Source: Streptomyces huiliensis (GTDB lineage: Bacteria; Actinomycetota; Actinomycetes; Streptomycetales; Streptomycetaceae). From it: a DNA stretch of 55,590 bases. The stretch covers positions 1 to 55,590 of the forward strand of contig NZ_JAIQLH010000016.1 in the NCBI RefSeq assembly GCF_020037025.1, read 5' to 3'. The notes beneath the pieces were generated by a model. That model had not been told where the DNA came from, did not search any database, and saw only the letters and a list, made by a program, of their open reading frames with translations. Positions within the stretch are counted from its first letter, which is position 1; every line of letters begins with the position of its first letter. Of this stretch, positions 42,907 through 49,345 are shown piece by piece. Made by a program: the position numbers and the translations under genes.

Positions 42907-43055
42907 CCGCTGCGCCGCTGATCACCAAAGGGGCCGACCTGGTCTCCGCCTAGCGGGTCCGCGCGGGCCCGCCGCCCGGGGGCGTTCACCCGCCGGGTTC
43001 ACGCGACGCGGCGGATACGCAGACCAGGGTCCGCCCCGCCAGATGCCGGCGGTAT

Positions 43056-44281
43056 TCACGCCTCTTCGTCCTCGGGAATGACGTGCCCGTCCTCGTCGAG
43101 ACTCAGGTGCATGTGGGTCGGCGGCTGGCTGTTCACGTCGGACGGGCGCGGACCCTCCGGCCCCTCGGGGCCCCAGCGGATCAGGCGGCGGGTGCGGCAG
43201 ATCTGGTGGATGGTGCCGAGGAATTCGAGCCGGTGGAGCATGCCGGTCCGCAGCGCCGCCGAAGCCTCCGCATACGGGGCCAGCGCCGGGTCGGCCTGCC
43301 CGTCGGCCGTGCGGTAGGTGGTGGCGTCTTCGCCGACGGCGGCGTAGGGGATGAGGTCGTGCTGGCGCGGCAGTATGTAGGTCAGCGTGAAGTCGAGGGT
43401 CTTGCGGGCATCGTGCACGGAGGCGTGCGCGCCGCTGGCAGGCTTCCAGCGGTGTTCGTCGTGGTCGGCGTCGTGCTCGACCAGGACGAACACCGCGGGG
43501 AGCAGCAGCACCTCGGGGTGGGTGGTCAGGGCGCGGGCGGAGTCGGCGCGCACGTCGTCGGGGAATCGGTCGCCCGTGTAGTGCAAGGTGCGCAGGGACC
43601 AGCGCTCCACGGCGTTCGCCGGGGGCACGGGCGCGGCGATGTCGAGGACCAGGCCGTCGTCGAGCATGCGGTCGCGGTGCGCGCGGTCCCAGTTGGGGAC
43701 GGGCTGCTCGGGGTCGGTGGGGCGCGGGCCTTCGATGCCGTCCGGGCCGGCGACGGCGTACTCCTCGGCGCGCACCACCCGGTAGCGGGTGCCGGCGACG
43801 TCCAGGTCGTCCACCGTCTCGGTCTCCAGCCGCTCCACCGCCGCGAGCAGTTCGCGGCGCACGGCCTTGTCGAGGGGCGGTGCGGGTGCGTCCTCGCCTG
43901 CGTACGCCTGGTACCACAAGACGGAGTTGAGCTGTCGCGTGCCAGCTGCGGGCAGCCGTTCGTGATCGGGCACACCACGCGCCACCGCCCGGCGTCTGCC
44001 GGGGACTGGGCTGCCACCCCGAACAGCGGGCCCCGCAGCATCAGCACGCTTTCGCGGCGCAGCGCGTCCAGGGCGTCGGCTTCGACGGCGGCCTCGACCG
44101 GTTCCACCGGAAGGCGCACCACCGTCGGGTCGTCCCCAACCAACCGAACGGCGTCGTTCCGTGCCTGTTCACGCCATCGGGCGGCTGGAACGGGCCAATC
44201 ACCGGCGGGTTGCCGCGGCCGGTCCTCGAGACCATGAATGATCTTTGGGACGCGTCGACGCCGATCCGATGCATGCAGCAT
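43056..44281 (-). pseudogene. DUF5954 family gene with a single-base frameshift
   Basis: The 5' part reads WREQARNDAVRLVGDDPTVV, DALRRESVLMLRGPLFGVAA, GRWRVVCPITNGCPQLARDS. The 3' part, in another frame, continues LNSVLWYQAYAGEDAPAPPL, DLDVAGTRYRVVRAEEYAVA, GPDGIEGPRPTDPEQPVPNW and ends DVNSQPPTHMHLSLDEDGHV, the characteristic DUF5954 tail. The two join as CPQLARDS-LNSVLWYQ if one C is added near 43935, so the gene is broken by a one-base deletion or that base was misread. The 5' limit is uncertain. Function of DUF5954 unknown. Confidence 0.75.
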
Positions 44282-44292
44282 GAGGAGCGCTC

Positions 44293-44640
44293 ATGACCAC
44301 CAGCGAAGAACCCACCGCAGCCGTCGCCGACGAAGGCATCCGGCAGATCCCCCCGACGGTCCGAGATGCCCAACCGTCCGCCGTCACCGAAGCCCGCGAC
44401 CACCTGCTGCGGGCCATCGGCGCCGAGGCCCGACACGTCGCCGACACGTCGCCCGGACAGGCGTCCGCCGCGCTGGCGGAGCTTGCCCGTGCCTACGCCC
44501 TCGTGACATCCGGCGTCACGGGCGCCGCGGCGGGTTCCGAGTTCGACGTCCACGCGGGGTACAGGCCGCAGTCGAAGCAACTGGTGCAAACCGGGGAGGC
44601 CCACGTCGCCGACGAGAACGGGAATCTGGTGCTCGACTAG
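44293..44640 (+). CDS. Small hypothetical protein
   Basis: 115 residues: MTTSEEPTAAVADEGIRQIP, EARDHLLRAIGAEARHVADT, GQASAALAELARAYALVTSG, then a polar tail ending GEAHVADENGNLVLD. One amphipathic helical domain, acidic overall, no membrane segment. GAGGAG lies eight bases before the ATG. Divergent from the DUF5954 gene. Function not recognised. Confidence 0.65.
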   Translation: MTTSEEPTAAVADEGIRQIPPTVRDAQPSAVTEARDHLLRAIGAEARHVADTSPGQASAALAELARAYALVTSGVTGAAAGSEFDVHAGYRPQSKQLVQTGEAHVADENGNLVLD

Positions 44641-44989
44641 GACGGGAATCCGGTCGTCCGGCACCGACCAGGCGCATCGCAGTCGGGAATACGGCCATCC
44701 CGTCCCTTGGCGATGCCGGTCCAGGGGCCGCATTCGTTGCGGCTGTCGGAAACGAGGAAGCCGTCAATGGGTCGGCGAGGTCGTGGTTGTCGGTGGCGTG
44801 TCGGGTGCCGTCTCGGCCAGCGCGCGAGGCCGCGTTGCCGGGGCAGGAGCTGCGGCTGGGTGCGCAACTTGTCCAGCACGGTCATGCCGAACTTCCCGCG
44901 CCCCTTCGAACGCCTCGCTGAGCCCCCGGAGCAGTACGACCCAAACCGGTTGGCGGGCTGAGGGCGGTGGATTGCGGGAGACTGGGCGG
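44641..44989. other. Intergenic region without a supported gene
   Basis: 349 bases with only short open frames of poor protein character on both strands (for example a minus frame at 44637-44885 starting MTVLDKLRTQPQLL). Possibly decayed sequence. Confidence 0.5.
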
Positions 44990-45169
44990 GTGGACGATCC
45001 CGAGCGCGGGGACGAGGTCCCGGCGGATCTGTGCGACCTGTGCGGGACGGTGGTCACGGACGGCAGCGAGCTCTATGCGCGCGTCCGGGACTCCTCGGCG
45101 ATCCATGCGCATGACGACCGGTATGAAGGGTTGACCGACCCTCCCAGTAAGGGTTGCCCCTGCCCCTAA
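44990..45169 (+). pseudogene. Truncated small Cys-containing protein
   Basis: 59 residues from GTG 44990: DDPERGDEVPADLCDLCGTV, VTDGSELYARVRDSSAIHAH, DDRYEG, then an unrelated tail. CDLCGTVVTDGSELYARV with the later His resembles the N-terminal zinc-binding part of longer Streptomyces hypothetical proteins. The frame leaves the family at the AAGGGTTG repeats of the merR promoter, so the 3' part has been lost. Confidence 0.5.
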
Positions 45170-45172
45170 GGG

Positions 45173-45204
45173 TTGACCCTGCCCCCAAGGGCAGGGTTTA
45201 GCCT
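45173..45204 (+). promoter_or_regulatory. MerR-type promoter with inverted repeat in a 20-bp spacer
   Basis: TTGACC (45173-45178), 20 bases, TAGCCT (45199-45204). The exact 8-bp inverted repeat CCCTGCCC-CCAA-GGGCAGGG (45177-45196) fills the spacer, where MerR proteins twist the promoter. AAGGGTTG occurs three times upstream and across it (about 45126, 45149, 45168). Confidence 0.75.
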
Positions 45205-45232
45205 CCGTGAGACAGCAGCGGAGGGGAGCGGC

Positions 45233-46198
45233 ATGCGGATCGGCGACGTCGCCCACCGGGCGGGCGTGACCGTCAAGGCGGTGCGGTACTACGAATCGCT
45301 GGGGCTGGTCGTGCCCGACCGGCTGGCGAACGGCTACCGCGACTACGACGAGCACGACGTCCGGGTCATCGGCGAGATCAAGGCCCTCAACCGGCTCGGG
45401 ATCCCCGTCGAGGACACCCGCCCCTTCCTCGACTGCCTGGCGGCCGGCCGGCCGTACGCCGACGACTGCCCGGCCTCGCTGGCCGGCTACCGGGCGGCGA
45501 TCGACGACCTGACCCGCCGGATCGACGCCCTCACCGCCCGCCGGGCGGCGCTGACCGCCCACCTGCACGAGGCCGCCCACCGCAACAGCAGCGTCCCACC
45601 GGGAGATCCCATGCACGACTTCGCCACTCTGCCCGCCGGCCTGCCCGTCCCCGAGGACGACGGCGCCTGCGACACCCTGCCGGGACAGGCCCTGCCGCCC
45701 CTCGAACTCCCGGGCACGGACGGCCGGTCCGTCCGCCTGGACGCGCTGGGCACCGGCCGGTCCGTGATCTACGTGTACCCGCTCACCGGGCGGCCCGGCA
45801 CCGACCTGCCCGAGGGCTGGAACGCCATCCCGGGGGCCCGCGGCTGCACCCCGGAGTCGTGCGGCTTCCGCGACCACCACGAGGAGCTCACGGCAGCCGG
45901 CGCGGCGCGGGTCTTCGGGCTGTCCGGCCAGGACACCGCGTACCAGCGGGAGATGGCCGAGCGGCTGCGGCTGCCGTTCGCCGTCCTCTCCGACCCCGGG
46001 CTGCGGCTGGCGGACGAGCTGCGGCTGCCGACCTTCGAGGCGGGCGGGCGGCGGCTGTTCCGGCGGCTCACCCTCGTCGTCCGGGACGGTCTCGTGGAGC
46101 ACGTCTTCTACCCGGTGTTCCCGCCGGACCGGCACGCGGGGCAGGTCCTCGACTGGCTGCGCCGGCACCCCCGCCGGGAGTCGGCCTCGCGCGGGTGA
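45233..46198 (+). CDS. MerR regulator fused to a peroxiredoxin (AhpC/TSA) domain
   Basis: 321 residues. The MerR domain covers 1 to about 115: MRIGDVAHRAGVTVKAVRYY, ESLGLVVPDRLANGYRDYDE, a dimer helix ALTARRAALTAHLHEAAH, and Cys68/Cys79 in CLAAGRPYADDC. A linker leads to a peroxiredoxin-like domain at about 150-310: PPLELPGTDGRSVRLDALGT, SVIYVYPLTGRPGTDLPEGW, GARGCTPESCGFRDHHEELT (Cys205 and Cys210 at the redox site), LPFAVLSDPGLRLADELRLP. It probably senses peroxide directly through the thiol domain and controls its own promoter. GGAGGGGAG precedes the ATG. Confidence 0.92.
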   Translation: MRIGDVAHRAGVTVKAVRYYESLGLVVPDRLANGYRDYDEHDVRVIGEIKALNRLGIPVEDTRPFLDCLAAGRPYADDCPASLAGYRAAIDDLTRRIDALTARRAALTAHLHEAAHRNSSVPPGDPMHDFATLPAGLPVPEDDGACDTLPGQALPPLELPGTDGRSVRLDALGTGRSVIYVYPLTGRPGTDLPEGWNAIPGARGCTPESCGFRDHHEELTAAGAARVFGLSGQDTAYQREMAERLRLPFAVLSDPGLRLADELRLPTFEAGGRRLFRRLTLVVRDGLVEHVFYPVFPPDRHAGQVLDWLRRHPRRESASRG

Positions 46199-46272
46199 CG
46201 AACCCCGCGCAGTGGCGAAGTGTCCGCTATCCGCCGAAAGACCTAGGTCCCGGACGTCCCGTACCCGCGCGC

Positions 46273-46278
46273 TAGCAT
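46273..46278 (+). promoter_or_regulatory. Possible -10 box for the radical-SAM gene
   Basis: TAGCAT matches the TANNNT consensus; a GGACGT-like stretch lies about 17 bases upstream. If correct, the message carries the five 19-bp repeats in its 5' leader. Confidence 0.4.
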
Positions 46279-46342
46279 CGGCGGAGTGCCGCCCCGGCGC
46301 ACTCCGTTGCGCGTCGTTGCCCGCGCCGGGGCGGCGCTGTCC

Positions 46343-46437
46343 GATGGAGGCGGTTCGGTTCGACGAGGGCGGTTCGGTCGGACGAGGACGGTTTGGTCCG
46401 ACGAGGACGGTTTGGTCCGACGAGGACGGTGCTGTCC
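46343..46437. repeat. Five 19-bp tandem repeats upstream of the radical-SAM gene
   Basis: Unit GACGAGGACGGTTTGGTCC at 46381-46399 and 46400-46418; variants at 46343-46361, 46362-46380 and 46419-46437. The array ends 39 bases before the ATG. The 19-base period and place suggest repeated protein-binding sites or a leader structure; alternatively recent slippage. Confidence 0.9.
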
Positions 46438-46476
46438 GACGAAGCGGGACGCGAGGGACGGGGAGAGGGAGCGGTC

Positions 46477-47823
46477 ATGGAACGCAGCCGTACGGAAGAG
46501 GTCGAGGACCTGATGCACCGCTTCCCCGGGGTGCCGCGGGAAGCCGTCATCAAGGAGGACCTGCTGCGCGGCGGCATCGCCTTCGACGAGTCCGCGCTCA
46601 CCGGGGAGGAGGGCGGCGACGTCAAGCCGAAGTCCTACTTCATCTTCTCCTTCGACCACCGCACCCTCCCCGAACTCGGCGCCGCCGCCCTGCGCCGGCC
46701 GCCGGAGGAGATCGTGCTGACCGGCGGCCCCTACGGGCTCCGGCGCACCGTCGTCTCGGTGCGCGTCAACCCCCAGTCCCCCTACCGGGTCGGGGTCACC
46801 CCCGACGGGACGCTCGGCCTGATGCTGGACGGCCGGCACATCGCGGACGTGGGCCTGCCGCCGATGCCGGACTACTACCGGCACACGCTGGCCAACGGCA
46901 AGTCCGTGATGGAGGTGGCCCCGACCATCCAGTGGGGCTACCTGATCTACCTGACGGTCTTCCGGGTCTGCCAGTACTTCGGCGCCAAGGAGGAGTGCCA
47001 GTACTGCGACATCAACCACAACTGGCGCCAGCACAAGGCGGCCGGCCGCCCGTACACGGGCGTGAAGTCGGTGGAGGAGGTGCTCGAGGCGCTGGAGATC
47101 ATCGACAAGCACGACACGGCAGGCGCCTCCCGCGCGTACACCCTCACCGGCGGTTCCATCACCTCCCGGGTGGACGGCCTCACCGAGGCGGACTTCTACG
47201 GCCGTTACGCGCAGGCGATCGAGGAGCGCTTCCCCGGCCGCTGGACCGGGAAGGTCGTCGCCCAGGCCCTGCCGAAGGCGGACGTCCAGCGGTTCCACGA
47301 CTACGGGATCCGCATCTACCACCCCAACTACGAGGTGTGGGACCGGCGTCTGTTCGAGCTCTACTGCCCCGGCAAGGAGCGCTACGTCGGCCGCGACGAG
47401 TGGCACCGCCGCATCCTGGACTCGGCCGAGGTCTTCGGCCCGCGGAACGTCATCCCCAACTTCGTGGCGGGCGTGGAGATGGCCGCGCCGGCCGGCTTCA
47501 CCTCGGTCGGCGAGGCCGTCGACTCGACGGCGGAGGGGCTGCGGTTCTTCATGTCCCGCGGCATCACCCCCCGGTTCACCACCTGGTGCCCGGAGCCCAC
47601 GACCCCGCTCGGCCGCTCCAACCCCGAGGGCGCGCCGCTGGAGTACCACATCCGGCTGCTCCAGACCTACCGCGCGACGATGGACGAGTTCGGCCTGACG
47701 TCCCCGCCCGGCTACGGCCCGGCGGGGCCGGGGCGGGCGGTGTTCTCGGTGAGCTCGTTCATGGACAGCCTGCCGGCGGACGACTCCGGCCCGTCGAGCA
47801 CCCCCAGCCCGTCCGGCGCTTGA
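46477..47823 (+). CDS. Radical-SAM-like protein with C-x8-C-x2-C cluster
   Basis: 448 residues. The N-terminal 150 residues form a leader domain (SYFIFSFDHRTLPELGAAAL, TVVSVRVNPQSPYRVGVTPD). The presumed iron-sulfur motif is in LTVFRVCQYFGAKEECQYCDIN: Cys165, Cys174 and Cys177, spaced 8 and 2, not the usual CxxxCxxC. RAYTLTGGSITSRVDGLTEA resembles the GGE SAM-binding strand, and later strands (VVAQALPKADVQRFHDYGIR, FVAGVEMAAPAGFTSVGEAV) fit a radical-SAM barrel close to the BioB/HydE side. GGGAG lies before the ATG. The reaction is unknown. It is followed by a sirtuin gene after a repeat-type terminator. Confidence 0.8.
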   Translation: MERSRTEEVEDLMHRFPGVPREAVIKEDLLRGGIAFDESALTGEEGGDVKPKSYFIFSFDHRTLPELGAAALRRPPEEIVLTGGPYGLRRTVVSVRVNPQSPYRVGVTPDGTLGLMLDGRHIADVGLPPMPDYYRHTLANGKSVMEVAPTIQWGYLIYLTVFRVCQYFGAKEECQYCDINHNWRQHKAAGRPYTGVKSVEEVLEALEIIDKHDTAGASRAYTLTGGSITSRVDGLTEADFYGRYAQAIEERFPGRWTGKVVAQALPKADVQRFHDYGIRIYHPNYEVWDRRLFELYCPGKERYVGRDEWHRRILDSAEVFGPRNVIPNFVAGVEMAAPAGFTSVGEAVDSTAEGLRFFMSRGITPRFTTWCPEPTTPLGRSNPEGAPLEYHIRLLQTYRATMDEFGLTSPPGYGPAGPGRAVFSVSSFMDSLPADDSGPSSTPSPSGA

Positions 47824-47925
47824 GGACAAGCGGCGAAGCCGCTTTCGGGGGCGCGGGGGCTCGCCCCCCGCGAGAAACGGTGAATGGGGGTGCCCCCTCT
47901 GGGGGAGGGACCGGGGCGCAAAACC
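47800..47925. repeat. Dispersed intergenic inverted repeat, copy 3
   Basis: CAGCCCGTCCGGCGCTTGAG at the end of the radical-SAM gene, then AAGCGGCGAAGCCGCTT and GGGGCTCGCCCCC hairpins, the AGAAACGGTGAATGGGGGTG tail and GGGGGAGGGACCGGGGCGCA, matching copies 1 and 2. The last codons of the upstream gene (SPSGA) are part of the repeat. Confidence 0.85.
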
Positions 47926-47993
47926 CACGGCGCGCACAGCGCGCCGGACGAATTCCCCTCGCCCCGCCCGCCACCACTCCGTACCCTCACCCC

Positions 47994-48734
47994 ATGGCGA
48001 AGAACCCCCTGGTGGCAATCCTCACCGGAGCAGGCGTCTCCACAGACTCCGGCATCCCCGACTACCGAGGCCCCAACGGCCTCTGGCGCCGCGACCCGGA
48101 AGCGGAGAAGCTCGTCACCTACGGGTACTACATGAACGACCCGGAGATCCGCCGCCGCTCCTGGCTGATGCGCCGCGACGCCCCCACCCTCCGGGCCCGC
48201 CCGAACGCCGCGCACGACGCGATCGTCCGGCTGGAACGCTCGGGGACACCCGTACGGGTCATCACCCAGAACGTGGACGGCCTGCACCAGGCGGCCGGCC
48301 TGCCGGACCGCAAGGTGCTCGAACTGCACGGCTCCACCCGGTCGGTGGTCTGCACGGAGTGCGACGCGCGCTCGACGATGGAGGCCGCGCTGGAGCGCGT
48401 CGCGGCGGGCGACCCGGACCCGGCGTGCGAGGCGTGCGGCGGCATCCTGAAGTCGGCGACCGTGATGTTCGGGCAGCCGCTGGACCCCGCCGTGCTCGGC
48501 GACGCGCTGACGGTGACCAAGGCGTGCGACGTCTTCGTCGCGGCCGGCACCAGCCTGATGGTCAACCCGGCGGCGTCCCTCGCCGGAGTGGCGGCCGACC
48601 ACGGCGCCCGACTGATCATCGTCAACGCCGAGCCCACCCCGTACGACGAACGGGCGGACGAGCTGATCCGGGAACCGATCGGAACGGCGCTGCCGGCACT
48701 GCTGCGGCGGTGGGAGGGGCGTCCGGAAAGCTGA
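47994..48734 (+). CDS. NAD-dependent protein deacylase (SIR2 family)
   Basis: 246 residues: VAILTGAGVSTDSGIPDYRG (NAD-binding GAG and the IPDYRG loop), VRVITQNVDGLHQAAGLPDR (TQNxDGLH), VLELHGSTRSVVCTECDARS (catalytic His in ELHG, first zinc pair CTEC), DPACEACGGILKSATVMFGQ (second pair CEAC), VFVAAGTSLMVNPAASLAGV. All catalytic and zinc residues are present. It removes acyl groups from lysines at the cost of NAD, for example on acyl-CoA synthetases. TACCCT lies six bases before the ATG without a ribosome site, so translation may be leaderless. Confidence 0.95.
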   Translation: MAKNPLVAILTGAGVSTDSGIPDYRGPNGLWRRDPEAEKLVTYGYYMNDPEIRRRSWLMRRDAPTLRARPNAAHDAIVRLERSGTPVRVITQNVDGLHQAAGLPDRKVLELHGSTRSVVCTECDARSTMEAALERVAAGDPDPACEACGGILKSATVMFGQPLDPAVLGDALTVTKACDVFVAAGTSLMVNPAASLAGVAADHGARLIIVNAEPTPYDERADELIREPIGTALPALLRRWEGRPES

Positions 48735-48960
48735 GGGGGTCGTGAGGCGGGGGCGGCGCGCGTGATGCGAATTGCGGACGCGGAGGACGCGGCGCACGCT
48801 GGAAATGATGCCGCTCTGTGCGGCGATCCGCACGTGTCGAGCGCTCGGCCCGGAGGCCGGTGAGCCGCCTGCTCCCGGAAGGGCCGTGCGCCACCGGACC
48901 GATCAACGTCGGTGCACCATTCGGAACGCAGAAGACTCGTCGATGTCGGGAGTGGACGAC
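48735..48960. other. Leader region of the lanthipeptide locus
   Basis: 226 bases after the sirtuin gene. An in-frame ATG at 48943 could extend the precursor by six residues. No clear promoter hexamers or regulator gene are visible here. Confidence 0.5.
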
Positions 48961-49149
48961 ATGACGGAACCGACCACATCGGGAACGTCGGCCACCGAAC
49001 TCGCCCAGCAGGTGATGCCCTCGGTTCTCGAACTGCAGAAGGTGCTTCTCGCACACGCGGGAGGCGGCCGTGACGCCCAGGAAATCAGGGGATACGTGAG
49101 CCTCACCTCCTGTTACCAGAACAGCTGCGGTGGCCCCACCCTGAAGTGA
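48961..49149 (+). CDS. Class III lanthipeptide precursor peptide
   Basis: 62 residues. The leader contains LAQQVMPSVLELQKVLLAH, whose VLELQ (22-26) matches the I/L-x-LQ recognition motif of class III leaders. The C-terminal end, about EIRGYVSLTSCYQNSCGGPTL, is the likely core, rich in Ser/Thr/Cys: Ser47, Thr49, Ser50, Cys51, Ser55, Cys56, Thr60. Ser47-x2-Ser50-x5-Cys56 fits the labionin pattern S-x2-S-x(2-5)-C, and Ser47-Cys51 or Thr49-Cys56 rings are alternatives. GGGAG lies eight bases before ATG 48961. The LanKC gene follows 186 bases later. Confidence 0.85.
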   Translation: MTEPTTSGTSATELAQQVMPSVLELQKVLLAHAGGGRDAQEIRGYVSLTSCYQNSCGGPTLK

Positions 49150-49305
49150 CAGTGCCCAACGTGGGACGGTTGTCCCCGACCACCATCGCGAACGCGGCAT
49201 CCCCGGTCCCGGTGCCGTCCCACGCGAGCGGCGCCGCCCGAATGCGGGTGGACGGAACACCGTCCGCGGTGTCCACCCCCGCCGACGTGCCCTTGGACGA
49301 CCGCG

Positions 49306-49345
49306 AGGCGGTGCCATGCACGACGAGGCGGTGTCATGCACGACT
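49306..49345 (+). repeat. 20-bp tandem duplication of the lanKC ribosome site and start
   Basis: GCGAGGCGGTGCCATGCACG is followed by near-copy ACGAGGCGGTGTCATGCACG. Both copies hold an ATG (49316 and 49336) 20 bases apart, so only the second is in the LanKC frame; the first opens an unrelated frame ending at 49705. Confidence 0.85.

Noticed and set aside
46212..47993. Extension of the sirtuin gene upstream to 46212 in the same open frame
   Set aside because: The upstream part is the shifted shadow of the radical-SAM gene; sirtuin homology begins at 47994 (MAKNPLVAILTGAGVS).
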